NCBI GenBank assembly: GCA_037349315.1
Contig: JBAIAC010000030.1
Span: forward strand, 14,529,501-14,593,500
Length of the DNA stretch: 64,000 nt
Origin: Chelydra serpentina
Taxonomy: Eukaryota; Chordata; Testudines; Chelydridae
Direction: 5' to 3'
Below, one piece after another: positions 36,011 through 46,868 of this stretch. The notes beneath the pieces were generated by a model, which was not told where the DNA came from, ran no database searches, and saw only the letters and a list, made by a program, of their open reading frames with translations. The translations under genes and the position numbers were made by a program. Each line of letters begins with the position of its first letter. The stretch's first letter is position 1.

Positions 36011-36499
36011 TAATGTTTCTGCTGTTGACCCCAGGCCTCAAAGTCTAAACAGACAGGACAGACACAGGATAGGAGAAAAGGGATGTAACATACAAGCAGA
36101 ATGCACAATGTGACAACCGGAAAAGAACACATTAGTGCCATTTGTTTTTTAAATTACCTTTTTTAGGTGGGGCTTAGTGAGGAGAGGATTAACTAAAGGG
36201 AAAGGGAGGAGGGTCACTGGAAAGAGGAGGTATGCTCCAAATCTTTAGCCAGTGAAAATCTGTATAGCTGCATTGGTTTCAATGGGGGCTACACCTGTTT
36301 ACACCAGTGAGGATCTGACCTGCAGTGTACAATAAACTGAAGCAGAACTTCAGTCTATGGAAGAGACTGACCAACAGCACAGAACAAACTTGCACTTTAC
36401 AACAGATGAGCTAGATATCTTTTTCCACCTCTACTGTAATTAATTACAATACACAGCGTTGAAATTAGCCCTAGCATAGTACTAGTTATAATTATTGTG

Positions 36500-36860
36500 T
36501 AGAGTCAGTCGGTCGCTTCTACAGATTTCTGCATCTAGAAAGGCCAGGCAAGAGATGCTTGCGGGTGTGTGCGAGAGCTGTTCCTTGGGTAGGGCGAATT
36601 GGGGCAACCGCTCCAGGCCCCGTGCAGTCAGTCCCGGAAGACATAGGCACGGGACCAAGAGGTCCGGGGAGTGCTGCTGCACCCACCCACCCCCAGGCTC
36701 CTAGCTGCCACCCCACGCATCCAGGGTCCCGGCTGCTGCCCCACGCGCCCAGGATCCCAGCTGCTGCCCCACACACCTGGGGTGTCCAGTTGCCAATGCA
36801 GAGTGCAACCCTCCAAGCTGGCAGGGGCTGATATGTCCTGAGCCTCACACCCCACTAGGG
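36500..36860. repeat. GC-rich repeat with short tandem units
   Basis: 36700-36790 has three similar units of about 30 bp built on 'ctgctgccccacgc..ccagg.tcc'. GC content is far above the flanks. Open frames on both strands (90-109 codons) overlap and are compositional. Element class not assigned; it may be the inside of a hAT miniature. Confidence 0.4.
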
Positions 36861-36933
36861 ACAGCCCTGGTGTGTGCATACATGTGTGTGAGAACTCATG
36901 AAGAAACATGCAGATCAGTAGCATTGTCTAGGA

Positions 36934-37172
36934 CAGGGGGTTCTCAACCTTTCTTCTTTCTGAGCAACCCCCCCCCCCCGCCCTAACATGCCCATGAAGC
37001 GAAGTTGCTCAAGTTTCAGCTTCAGCCTTGGGTGGCAGGCTTGGGCTTCAGCTTTCTGCCCTAGGCCCCAGTGAGTCTAACACCAGCCCTGCTCTCTGGT
37101 TTATTTTGGTGGACCCCCTGAAACCTTCTTGTGGCCCACAGGGGGCCCTGGACCCCTGGTTGAGGACCACTG
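36934..37172. mobile_element. hAT miniature element, 239 bp
   Basis: Starts cagggggttctcaacct and ends ggttgaggaccactg, inverted repeats of about 15 bp with mismatches. Perfect 8-bp duplication GTCTAGGA (36926-36933 and 37173-37180). Non-coding; a C-tract lies at 36968-36978. Confidence 0.9.
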
Positions 37173-37180
37173 GTCTAGGA

Positions 37181-38174
37181 TTGTCTCCATTGTCCCATTA
37201 AAATTTCCTCCCAACACAACCCCCTGGACCCAGAACAATGCATGGGAGACACCCAAGGGAAGAGGTGGGGGGGGCGGGCAGTGGGACCTATACAGCAATA
37301 TCCCTCACCACCCCCTCCCCAGCCATGTGGTCTTGGGGAAATAAGATGTAGGGAGGAACCAGCCAGAGACTGCTGAAGAAGAAGTTCAAGGAACCAATTT
37401 TGACTAGATATTCTCTCCACTGTGCTGACTGGCTGTTTTCTCACTGTCTCTTCCTCACTGCCTCTTCACCTCAGCCTCCTCTCACAGTCTCCTCTCTCTT
37501 CTCCCTTGCCCTGTCTCTCTCACCACCTCCTCTTTCCAGTGTTAAATCAAGTATGATGCTATTTAAAATCCTATAGGCAGTGTCCTAGAAAATTAGGTTA
37601 ATCTGAATGTTTTAAAACAATCCCGAGCTGCGTTTCCTGTGATTAGGTTCAGAGATTTACAATTGTGGGTTAGGTTTTCAAAATGTCGCCTGCTGCCATG
37701 CATATGTTTAAAAACAAAACAAAACAAAACCCTAGGTGGCTGTCTGCACACCTGGCTGTCTAATATATTGTGCATGATAGATTTAAACTCAGACTACCTA
37801 TATGTGCTTGACTTGTTCTGTACTCCTTGGAAGTGGGAGACAGTTAGAGTTCTAAGAACATGGCTATTTAAATGTAATATTTTTCTATAAATGTTTTTGT
37901 GTGCAATTTCCATTTCTGACCAGACACATTTAGATGAATTAAAAACCACTGAGCTTCTGTCTAGGCTTTGATAAGGTATCTGAGCTCCTGGAAGGCGAAC
38001 ATAAAAGTCTCCCACGTTCAGCTCTGCTGGCAAGAGAAAATTTAAAGTTTATTGTTAGGATCTAAAAAAAAAAATTTAGTGCCAGTTTCTCTGCTGGTGG
38101 AAATTGGTGCAGCTCCATTGAACTTAATGGCGCTATGCTGACTGTTGGCAGCTGAAGATCTGTCTCAAAGGGTG
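37181..38174. other. Unassigned DNA
   Basis: No gene is seen. 37440-37530 is a CT-rich stretch ('cctctcacagtctcctctct'). 38078-38160 resembles the dispersed 'ctccattgaacttaatgg' repeat. Confidence 0.4.
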
Positions 38175-38480
38175 AGGATGCTAGTGTGACAGAGCGTTTT
38201 TGGGGGGGAAAGACTGAATTGAAGAGGTGAGTTTTGCATTTAGTTCTGAAGGAGATGGGGCTGATGGTCATTTTCCTTTCATCTGGCAGTGAGTTTCATA
38301 ATCTTGGCCTAGCTCCTGCGGATATGACTTTTTCCTTGTTTGTTGACAGCACCGTTTTGTAGTGGAGTGCAGCTGCCATGTGAGGTCATCATCATGGAAG
38401 GAGAGGTGATTTATCAGGTATCTAGGGCCAATCCCATGCAGAGGTTTTGTACAGTAACCTTGAACTGGACTCTCTATTCA
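38175..38480 (-). repeat. Old LINE-like repeat
   Basis: 'agaggtgagttttgcattta', 'ctgaaggagatggggctgat', 'cagtgagtttcataatcttg' and 'ctcctgcggatatgact' have the order of a widespread LINE-derived repeat of sauropsids that I recognise only by pattern. Strand and family are uncertain. A 78-codon frame overlaps it by chance. Confidence 0.35.
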
Positions 38481-38989
38481 TATGGAGCCATCATAGGAGT
38501 CGTGAATGGGAGGTACGGGTTCCCAGTAAACTGTATAAATGAACAGATGAACCACTGCATTCTAGATTATCTGTAGGTTGCTTCCTCCTGGTGCTGGTTC
38601 TCATTCCTATGACTAAGAATAGTTAGACTTCATACAAAATGTATCAACTCGAGCAGGGGCATTTTGAAGTCCCTCAGTTTAAATGTCCCTCAGTTTAAAT
38701 GATTATAGGATATCCACTTATGAGGAATATCAGAAAACACATCCTTGGAAGAAAAATTAATATACATGAGAATACAACACTTCTCATTACAGGCCACCCA
38801 GAGGAACAAGTTTAGGTAAATATCTGACAAAAAGACATTTCTATATCTAAGCATGAAAATATTAACCACAAGGAGATACACTCTTCCGCAAAGAGCAAAA
38901 ACTATAGCTGAAACTTTTAAAATAACAGAACACAACTTTAACTATGGCTCATATTGTACAGTTTCACCTAAAAATGATGGCACAATATT

Positions 38990-39115
38990 CTTTTTTTATT
39001 ATTTCTACTGTACTAGTCCCCTAGGATCCTCAGTCATGCACCAGGACCCCATTCTGGTAGGCACTGTACAAACAAGACAAAAAGAGGGTTTCAACTCCAA
39101 AGAGCTTACTATCTA
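38990..39115 (+). repeat. Dispersed sauropsid repeat, third copy
   Basis: 'catgcaccaggaccccattc', 'taggcactgtacaaacaaga' and 'actccaaagagcttactatc' match the family seen at 4985 and 31336 and extend it 3' by about 50 bp. Confidence 0.65.
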
Positions 39116-39182
39116 GGCCTATACTTCTTTTTCTCACATCTACAATCACAAACCCCAAATTTCAGCAGATTTTCACAGGAAC

Positions 39183-39890
39183 ACAAAGCCACCTCTCTAG
39201 TTTGTCAAGATCCTTTTGAATTCTAATCCTGTAAAGCACTTGCAACCCCTCCCAGCTTGGTATCAGCTGCAAACTTTATACCTGTGTTCTCTATGCCATT
39301 ATCCAAAACACTTATGAGGTTATTGAATAGAACTGGACCCAGGATAGATCCCTGCGGGACCCTACGCGATATGCCCTTCCAGCTTGACAATCAACCACTG
39401 ATAACTACTCTGAGTACAATTTTCCAAATAGTTGTGCACCCACCTTTGAGTAGGTTCGTCCAGGGTATATTTCCCTAGTTTGCTTATGAGAAGGTCATGT
39501 GAGACAGTAAGTTTTCAATACTAAGGTTGAGATATTTCACATCTATTGCTTCTCTCATCCACAAGGCTTGTTATCCTTTCAAAGAAGACTATTAGGTTGG
39601 TTTGACATGATTAGTTCTTGACAAATCCATGTTGACTGTTACTTATAGGCTTATTATCTTCTAGGAACTTCTAAATTGATTTTATTTGCTCCATTATCTT
39701 TCTGAGTACTGAAGTTAAACAGACTGGTCTATAATGCCCTGGTTATCCGTATTCTCCTTTTTATAGCTAGGTACTATATATGCCCCTTTTCCAGTAGTCT
39801 TGGATCTCTCCCTTCCTCCATGAGTTCTCTCAATGGCTCAGAGATCTCTTCAGCCAGTTCCTTAAATATTCTAGGCTGGCCCTGCCAGCT
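39183..39890 (-). pseudogene. CR1 reverse transcriptase fragment, antisense, decayed
   Basis: On the minus strand the DNA encodes, with frameshifts and stops, the core of a CR1 reverse transcriptase. From 5' to 3': a region matching 'ILKELAEEISEP'-like sequence near 39850, the 'NYRPV'-type motif region near 39740, the 'NQHGFVK'-type region near 39630, and the 'GSILGPVLFN'-type motif near 39340. It ends near 39260 at the 'KFAADTKLG'-type motif, the catalytic FADD box with changes. Plus-strand phrases that show this are 'tgacaaatccatgttgactg' and 'ggatagatccctgcgggacc'. It belongs to a CR1 subfamily different from the one at 31430 and is much older. Confidence 0.8.
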
Positions 39891-39904
39891 TGAAGACATC
39901 TAAC

Positions 39905-40160
39905 TTGTCTAAGGCTTGGTCTATACTACACGGTTAGGTCGAAGAAAGGCATCTTATGTCGACCTGGCTGTGTATGTGTCTACTACACTTAAATTTCGTT
40001 GCTGCCCATTTTGCCAACTTAATAACATCACCTCCACCTGCGGCATAAAGTCAAGGCTGAGGTAGTTAGCTCAATGCAGTGATAGTGTAGATACTGCGTT
40101 ACCTCCGTCAACTGTCACTGGCTTCCAGGAGCTGTCCCATAATGCCCCACACTGACAGCT
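39905..40160. repeat. Harbinger-like repeat, degraded
   Basis: 'aaggcttggtctatactaca' at the left resembles 'gaggcttggtctatgctacc' at 45754. 'ctaacttgtctaaggctt' precedes it. The right end is not defined, and 'agtgtagatactgcgttacc' near 40085 may be an internal motif. Confidence 0.4.
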
Positions 40161-40699
40161 CTGGTCATCTTTGTGAACTTTGCTCCCACATTGTATATAT
40201 GATAAGCATATAATCTGATGACAATGATTTGTCTATGATTAATTATATTTTTAATCTAGTCCTCTAGGCCTTCCCTAGTTGTGCCTTCTTAGACTTCTGT
40301 TTTACTATAGACAATATATTACTTAATCAAATCCAAATAGAAAATAAATGTCAATTTTTCTTGCACATAAAATAATTAGCTTCCACATCAGCAGTTGGCT
40401 TCAGAATAGGTACTTATATGTATACAGTAGCTTTTTAAAAAAAGCAATGATCTATTCATTAGCATGCATTAGTCCTTCTGCTGCTAGTCACTTGCAATCA
40501 AGCAGCCTTAAGGAACAGTTCATCAGCATTTTATGGGATGCTATCCTGCCCTGATTCAGAGAGTAGTTTAACTGTAAAAGGCACATTATTGCTTGAGATC
40601 ACAAGTGAGGTTTTGGGTATGCAACTCGCTCTGGTACCCTCTAGATTCACATGACATAATCAGCTTTCTGTTCCTTCTACAAACATTTATGAATAAGGC

Positions 40700-41245
40700 G
40701 ATCATTTAGTCACGGGTATTTTTAGTAAAAATCATGGACAGGACACGGGCAATAACCAAAAAGTCACGGCCTGTGACCTGTCCATGACTTTTATTAAAAC
40801 TAACTAAACCTTTGGTGCTGGGGGGGGCGTCGGGGGGTGCTACAATGTACGCCGCTACTCTGGGGAGCGGTTCCAGGGGATGCCGCTGCTGCTGCTGTGG
40901 GGGAGGGGGATGGTCCTGGGGACCTGCTGCCGCTCCTGGGGGCCGTGGCCCCAACACCACTGCTGCTGGGGAGGTGGGTGTCGTGGGGCCCTGCTGCTGC
41001 TGGGGTGGGGGCGGCCCAGGGCCCTGCTGCTGCTGCTGTTGGGGGAGGCGGGTAGACGGCAGCCTGGAGTCCCCCGCTGCCACTGCTGCTCCAGGCAGGG
41101 GGTGGCAGGCCGGGTTCCCCCCTGCCTCCTCTGCTGTTGCTGCTCCGGGCGGGGGGCAGCGGCCCTGGGCGCCACTGCTGCCCCCAGACCGCTGCTCTGG
41201 GGCAGCAGTAGTCACCGAGGTCCTGACTTCTGTGACCTCCATGAA
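40700..41245. repeat. GC/CTG-rich repeat element
   Basis: An AT-rich outer part ('tttttagtaaaaatcatgga', 'gtcacggcctgtgacctgtc', 'catgacttttattaaaacta') is followed by about 400 bp of very GC-rich sequence full of 'ctgctgctg' and 'ggggg' runs. It ends in 'gtcctgacttctgtgacctc'. The outer parts contain inverted similarity ('aaaatcatgga' with 'tccatgactttta'). I read this as a non-autonomous DNA transposon. All six frames are long because CTG/CCG-rich DNA lacks stops, and none shows a domain. Confidence 0.5.
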
Positions 41246-43350
41246 AGACTCACAGCCTTATTTATGAATACTGGACTTGCTTCTTCTCTCACTTACACTG
41301 GTTTTACAGTGGTGTAACTGTTGGACTCAGTAAAGTTACTCCTGATTTAGGCTCCATTTCAGGAAAACATTCCAATGCAAGTCCCTTTTGACTTCACTGA
41401 GTTTTAAGCACATGCTTAAAGTTAAGTATATGCATATGTGTTTTCCAAAAGGAGTATCAAACCCAGTGTTTCTCTTCATAATAAAGGCTTCTTGGTCTTC
41501 CTTGGCCAGATCCTCAAGCAGTGTAAATTGCTGCACTTCCATTAATGTAAATAATGAAAGTCTTTGCTACTACATTAAAATGTGAATCTTGTACACTTTC
41601 CCTAGCCCCAACAATTAAACTTTTTTGGATGCTTGCTGTTTTAATCCATTGTCTCAGCCTCATGTCGTTCAGCCAAAACTTAACATTGGAATGGTGTTTA
41701 AAAAGTGCTATTTTGTGCTCCATTAGTTTTACACTGGTGCTGGGAAGACTGTTTGCAGGAGATGGGATTAGGATTTATTTTTTATGTAACTTCAGGGCCT
41801 GAATAATAATGATGATAATGAAAAGTGCAAGAAATGTAGCCAGGACTCCTGGCCTTTATAAAGTCATTACTGTTATCAGTTGGCCCCAGGAATGGTCTAT
41901 GCAGAGACACGGACAGAGACAAAGGAAGGCAAGAGCAGACATAAGGGAAGTATTCATGACATTTGGAAGAAAAATCAATGCATAAATTGAACAGACCAAA
42001 ATAAATTTGCTCAAAGCTCTAAAATACTCTATCCTTTATAAGCCAAGAACCCTTTTTCTAATTTCTGTGATTTGTGCTTTAATTCATGATTTTAGCTACA
42101 AAACAATGTCCAAAACTGATTATACAAATTGATTTGCTTCCTTTTACAGACAATCTTTTAAACATTGCACAGATTTTTTTCCCCAAATACAGCAAATACT
42201 TTCATCTCAACATATTTAATTACTGCTCAGCACTTTCGTTGGAAATAATAATGAATCCTTTTTATTATAAGATAAATTACTACTGACGCATGGCACTGTG
42301 TGCCCATTAAGAAAAGGGCAACGTTATAAGGATCTTCATAACTGCAGAAAAGACTGCTGTTCAGAAGGATCATTGCCCTCACCAAGAGTGTTTTCTATCA
42401 GTCTGGGAGATAAGTGTTTTTCCTTATGGAGCAGCACTGTCTTTGCTAAGTGTTTGTTTCTTTGTTTTTTTAATCTTTGGGAAAACTCGATTCAGGAGAG
42501 TCATGGGTCCCTATATCATTTGTCATTGCTGCACAGATCTAGTTTTGCCTTAGGGCAATAATTTTCTGTGCTTCAGCGAAGTCTTGGAGAACTGCAATCA
42601 GATGATAGATAAATACACCAGATAGCTTTTAGGTTTTCCATCGCATTATATACAACTCCCTGTATTTATAAAAATAAGTCAGGGTCATTTTATCTGGGTT
42701 TTTTTGCCCCCCAGAAGAAAACAAATGGAAAGTCTTGAGAAAGTCTCCCAGAGTATTTGTCTAAGTACATTTTTTTGCAACTGCCTTCAACATAGTTTAC
42801 TACAGTGATCTATGAGAAATGGCTTTTATATACCTAATTTTAAAAGTCCTTTAGCTCAAACACTATGATGAAAAGATGGGAGAAAAAAATCAAGGATGCT
42901 AGGTTTTCTTTCTTTAAACGGTTTTGGATGGATTGAGGGTGGGATTTTCAAAAGCACTTTCAATAGGACTTATAAATCACAGACACTTTGGAAAGCCCCA
43001 CCCTTACTGTTCATGAAAATGAGAAGCTTCAGCCAGGCATAACATGGACAGGCAAGCTCCAGTCCTCTGGCCTCCCCTGCAATACGCTTCCAGTCTAGCT
43101 CTGAGCTTTTCATAAGCACAGACCGCAATGCAGAGTGCTCTGTGTAGCAACATTGATCTTTATTTCAGCAGCCGCGTGTTCATGCTGTTCTTTTCAGGGC
43201 CTTTACAGCCACACCTCAATGCCAATTGTGAACATTCAATCTGTTTTTTGTAGCGCTTAATGCAGCACATGATAGAGGAATATCCTGCTATGATATGGAT
43301 ACATCTGTGGGATATTATGTGCTTTAAAGGGCTCTTTAGATCAGGCTCAC
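41246..43350. other. Unassigned DNA with dispersed 'tacactgg' repeat
   Basis: 41270-41370 ('ctctcacttacactggtttt', 'tgtaactgttggactcagta', 'gttactcctgatttaggctc') is the clearest copy of the dispersed repeat discussed in the findings. No gene is seen in the rest. Confidence 0.45.
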
Positions 43351-43353
43351 TTA

Positions 43354-43591
43354 TGTTATGTCTACACTGCATTAGGTGATCTGATTGCAGTTTAGGTAGG
43401 CATACCCATGCTAGCTTTAATCTAGCTTGTGGCATGAGCTCCAGTATGGGTTGTATAAGTCCATCCAGGACTCTAGGTACGTACTCACATTGATTGCCTG
43501 TGCGAGGAGCTGTGCCACCATGTCTTCACAGCTATGAAGGTTTGCCTACATGAGCTGCAGTCACACCTCTGATCACAGTGTAGACACATCC
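43354..43591. mobile_element. Harbinger-like miniature, 238 bp
   Basis: Starts tgttatgtctacactgca and ends cagtgtagacacatcc, inverted repeats with few mismatches. Flanked by TTA (43351-43353 and 43592-43594). The interior shares 'catgctagctttaatctagc' with 1479-2320. Confidence 0.75.
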
Positions 43592-44026
43592 TTAGATTAG
43601 TAGGGTTTTTATTAGAGCTGCTCAAAACATTGAAAAGATTGTTCACAAAACGTTGAATTTTTTTTTGTTCTCCAGGTTTTAAAAAAAGTGATTTTTTTCA
43701 TTTATTCCACAAAAAAAGTAGCTTCCCCCTCCTTTTTCCATTTTGCCTTGAAGAGGGGCTAGAGAGAAAGGGAGAGAGGGGAAAAAAGAATCATAGCAAA
43801 TGCCATTGGTTGGGTTTTTAAATGAAAAATTAAAAATTCATGCAACCAATATTCTAGGTGCTAGAACAAACCAGTACGAGCACTAGTCCATAATTAAGTT
43901 GGAGGCTCAGCAGTTACACCACAGAACAATGCCAATCACCAAGATTTCTTGTTAAAGAATTGATGATCATAAATAAAAGTAATACCTAACACATTTATCA
44001 CCCTTTCAGAATTTTTCCAGGGAGGA

Positions 44027-44059
44027 AGGATGTACTAGCAAAAGTAAAAGCAAAGGAAG
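44027..44059. repeat. 33-bp inverted repeat, left arm
   Basis: Exactly identical, in inverted orientation, to 45310-45342. It lies four bases outside the hAT terminus at 44064. Confidence 0.9.
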
Positions 44060-44063
44060 CCAA

Positions 44064-45309
44064 CAGGGCCGGCCCACAACATTTTGGCACCTGAGGCGGG
44101 GAGTTCAAATGACACCCCCATGCCCCCTCGCTTGGGCCAAAACTTTGAAAGGTCTCATTCTGCCTTCTTCCTGTTCTACTCCTCTCATGGTACTGCTCTG
44201 CTACCTACCCCAATAAAGGAGAACTAACAACTTAAAATGCCTTGTTCAAAAATTGTAAGTAACACTTAACTTTCAAATGCCTGAACAGCAAATGTAACTT
44301 TTCTTGTCTGCATGGTAAACACTGGCATTTTTATCTGTTTGAATAATCAAAGTGGTGCTTTCCGTGCCTTCTTGGTTGCAAAGATTTGAACTGCTTCTGC
44401 TTCCTGAAGGTCCAGAGTCTGGGCCAGCTCATGCTCTATTGAGACGGTTGCAAGGCCGACCAGCCTCTCCTGTGTCATTGTGGAGCTTAGATGTGTTTTT
44501 ATTAACTTCAGCTTGGAGAAGCCACGTTCTCCACTGGCAACTGTTACAGGAAGTATTAGAACTATGCGCAGAGCAACAAAAGCATTTGGAAAGAAGGTGG
44601 TCATCTTATTTGTGCACATATATTCCAGAACAGCCTTTGGAGTTGATCCTGCTGAAATGTATCTTGAAAGGGCTTTCTGATCATCACCTAAATCACTCGC
44701 GTCATCATGTGTCAACACTGTCTGTAGTGCCCTGCACTGCTGGTGTAGGTCTTCTTCAGGTATAGTGAGGAGGTTTGGAATATCCTACAACATCCCAAAT
44801 ATACTGCTGTGTTCCTTGAGCTGCATGAAACGTTCTTCAACTGGCTGTATTGCACAATCTAGCACCTGGTTAAAGAATTCAACTTTGAATTGTTGTTTGG
44901 GGTCTCTTATGGGATTATCCTGTGCCTCGTAATCAAAATGTCGTCGTCTTCTTCAGTGACTCTTGTATTCTTGAATGGGTGGGAAAATAGCTTCAGTGTG
45001 AAGTTCCTCTGCCAACTTCTGTGCACTCTTCAGAACGTTTTGAAATCCCTCATCTGACCGGGAAGACTGTAGGTATGACTTTGCTTTGTCCAGTTGTTCC
45101 ATTGTTCCAGATATATCAAGGTCAACACCGTGTAGTATCTTGCTTACAACATTTATTTCAAACAGTATGTCATGCAACAACACTAAGCCCCACAGAAATG
45201 TGAAGTTATGTATGTTTCTGGTGATTCCATTTCCCTCTGCCACTCTTCTCCCACGAACAGTTCCTGTCATAGCATTATCCTCCATAATGGCAACGATGGC
45301 ACCATCTAT
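44064..45309 (-). mobile_element. hAT transposon, 5'-truncated, minus strand
   Basis: The lower-coordinate end is CAGGGCCGGCCC, the same terminus as the miniatures at 4311 and 26023, so this would be the element's 3' end. The transposase reads towards it. The other end is missing: recognisable transposase sequence stops at about 45309, exactly where the right arm of the 33-bp inverted repeat starts. The 8 bp before the terminus are GAAGCCAA, and no matching copy is found at the other side. Confidence 0.75.
44347..45285 (-). pseudogene. hAT-family transposase, C-terminal ~310 residues
   Basis: One minus-strand frame runs from 45285 to 44347 with two in-frame stops, TGA at 44953-44955 and TAG at 44785-44787. 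The N-terminal third contains 'FLWGLVLLHDILFEINVVSK', a segment typical of the hAT transposases annotated in vertebrates as zinc finger MYM-type or TTF-type proteins. The C-terminus carries the hAT dimerisation region, with 'VASGERGFSKLKLIKTHL' and 'RLVGLATVSIEHE'. Catalytic residues of the RNase-H-like core upstream are absent because of truncation. An intact enzyme would cut and paste elements with CAGGGCCGG termini; this copy cannot. Confidence 0.85.
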
Positions 45310-45342
45310 CTTCCTTTGCTTTTACTTTTGCTAGTACATCCT
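45310..45342. repeat. 33-bp inverted repeat, right arm
   Basis: Perfect reverse complement of 44027-44059. It abuts the point where hAT transposase sequence ends and the tRNA-like repeat copy A begins. Confidence 0.9.
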
Positions 45343-45753
45343 CCCCCCACCTCAGGCAGGGAGGGGGAAATTGAATCTGGTCTCCCATACCTCAGGTGAA
45401 TACTCTAACCACTGAGCCATGGAATAATCTGATGTGGGGCTCCCTCAATCTCTCCTGTTGAAGCTGGTTAAGTAATGAAAGAATGATTGGAGCAGAGGGA
45501 TGGGACCCAGGGTCTCCTACCTCCCAGGTGGGGGTCCTAGCTACTGGACTATCGAGACTCTTTCTCTCTCTCTGACCCAGAGCAGCAACAGCACTACCAC
45601 CTCCTCCTCTGGAGGTTGTATGTGGAGCAAGGCAGGTGCTGAACTTGTTCCTGCAAGGAACACCTTAGGCGCTTAAGCTGCCTGACTCCAGGCACTGGGT
45701 TCCTGTTTGTGGAACGGTAGCAAAGATAGGCACCTTCCTGCAGCCCAGACTTA

Positions 45754-46016
45754 TGAGGCTTGGTCTATGCTACCAACCTACATCAGTATAACTACTTCAC
45801 TCCAGGGTGTGGAAAATCCACACCCCCAAGCAACAGTTATACTGTCCTAGCCTCCCGTGCAGACAGAACTATGTTGACAAGAGGGCTTTTCCCATTGACA
45901 TACTCCAGCTCCCCAAGAGGCAGTAGCTATCTATGCTGACAAGCAAAGCTCTCCTGTCCGCATTGGTAGCATCTTCACCACACGCTACAGCAGCCCAGCT
46001 TCACCAGTACAAGCCC
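45754..46016. mobile_element. Harbinger-like miniature, 263 bp
   Basis: Flanked by TTA (45751-45753 and 46017-46019). The left end is 'tgaggcttggtctatgctac' and the right end 'ttcaccagtacaagccc'. The inverted repeats are weak, but copy B of the host repeat lacks the segment. The interior has 'gtgtggaaaatccacacccc', a small palindrome. Confidence 0.6.
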
Positions 46017-46142
46017 TTAGGTACCCATCTCTGAGAGGGGGCGGGGTAGGGTTTAGCAAACAGCCCTCTCATCGGCATCTCCCACTGGCTAGCTTAGGTG
46101 GCTCTTCTCCTAGTGTGCTGGCTTTTGCGTGTTGCAGTCTAA

Positions 46143-46428
46143 GGCTAGGTCTACACTAACCCCCCCTGTCGAACTAAGATACGCAACTTCAGCTACGTTA
46201 ATAACGTAGCTGAAGTCGAAGTATCTTAGTTCGAACTTACCTGTGGTCCACACGCGGCGCGCAGGCTCCCCCGTCGACTCCGCCTGCTCCGTTCGCAGAG
46301 CAGGATTACCGGCGTCGACGGGGGAGCACTTCCTGGTTCGATTTATCGCGTCTAGACAAGACGCGATAAATCGAACCCAGAACATCGATCCCGCGCCTCC
46401 GACCGGACGCGTAAGTATAGACCTACCC
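46143..46428. mobile_element. Harbinger-like miniature with internal palindromes, 286 bp
   Basis: Starts ggctaggtctacactaac and ends in the inverse of gggtaggtctatacttac. Flanked by TAA (46140-46142 and 46429-46431). Two internal palindromes: one centred near 46201 (acttcagctacgtt / aacgtagctgaagt) and one at 46339-46378 with 19-bp perfect arms (ggttcgatttatcgcg...). The host repeat's other copy has an unfilled site near 52311. A second copy of the element is at 52567-52856. Confidence 0.85.
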
Positions 46429-46560
46429 TAAGGTACTTCTGTCTCCCCAGTCATTGTATGGGTACCTAGGCTCTCTAACTCGGGTTGTTGATTGAAATGT
46501 TGTTCCTGTGACTTTCTAGGCACCTAAAAGTTAGACACTCAGTGTTGCAATGCCCACGTC

Positions 46561-46868
46561 TGGATCCCTTCCCTCACTCCCTTCACATATCGAAGGGAGA
46601 GAATCTAGTACAATTAATCCTTCATTTAAAGACTATCAAATCAGCAAGGCGTCTAGCACTCAGGCTATGTTTGGGCCTTTAGCATTAGCTCTATGGCAGG
46701 GTAACTCCTGCAGAAACATTTGTCACCAGATGACATGGAAATCCGCAGCCCCCTGAGGAGATTATACACTGCAGTCAATAGTTTCTTCTGCCTTCTATGG
46801 AAGTATTAGAAATAGTGATAGTCAGGTCAGTTCTTCTCCCCAAATTGTAGACCTACAACTGTTTGGAA
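46561..46868. other. Unassigned DNA between repeats
   Basis: No gene is recognised. The truncated end of the Gmr1-like element begins near 46869-46880. Confidence 0.4.

Larger units (their letters stand above)
45345..46560 (-). repeat. tRNA-like-module repeat, copy A, with two insertions
   Basis: Two antisense tRNA-like modules are visible. One lies at about 45367-45430 ('actctaaccactgagcca' in A-box position, 'ttgaatctgg' in B-box position). The second is at about 45502-45566. They are followed by 'tctctctctctgacccag', 'ggcatctcccactggctag', 'gtgtgctggctttt' and 'ttgttcctgtgactttctag', which is the same order as copy B at 51899-52480. Two Harbinger-like miniatures interrupt it (45754-46016 and 46143-46428). 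Copy B lacks both. The modules are too degenerate to be working tRNA genes. Confidence 0.6.

Noticed and set aside
38340..38576. 78-codon frame that might be an exon
   Set aside because: It overlaps an old LINE-like repeat and lacks a convincing acceptor and donor pair.
40706..41317. Overlapping frames of 106-178 codons in at least four reading frames
   Set aside because: They come from CTG/CCG-rich DNA with few stops. The translations are Gly/Pro/Ala/Gln runs with no domain, and the block has repeat-element flanks.
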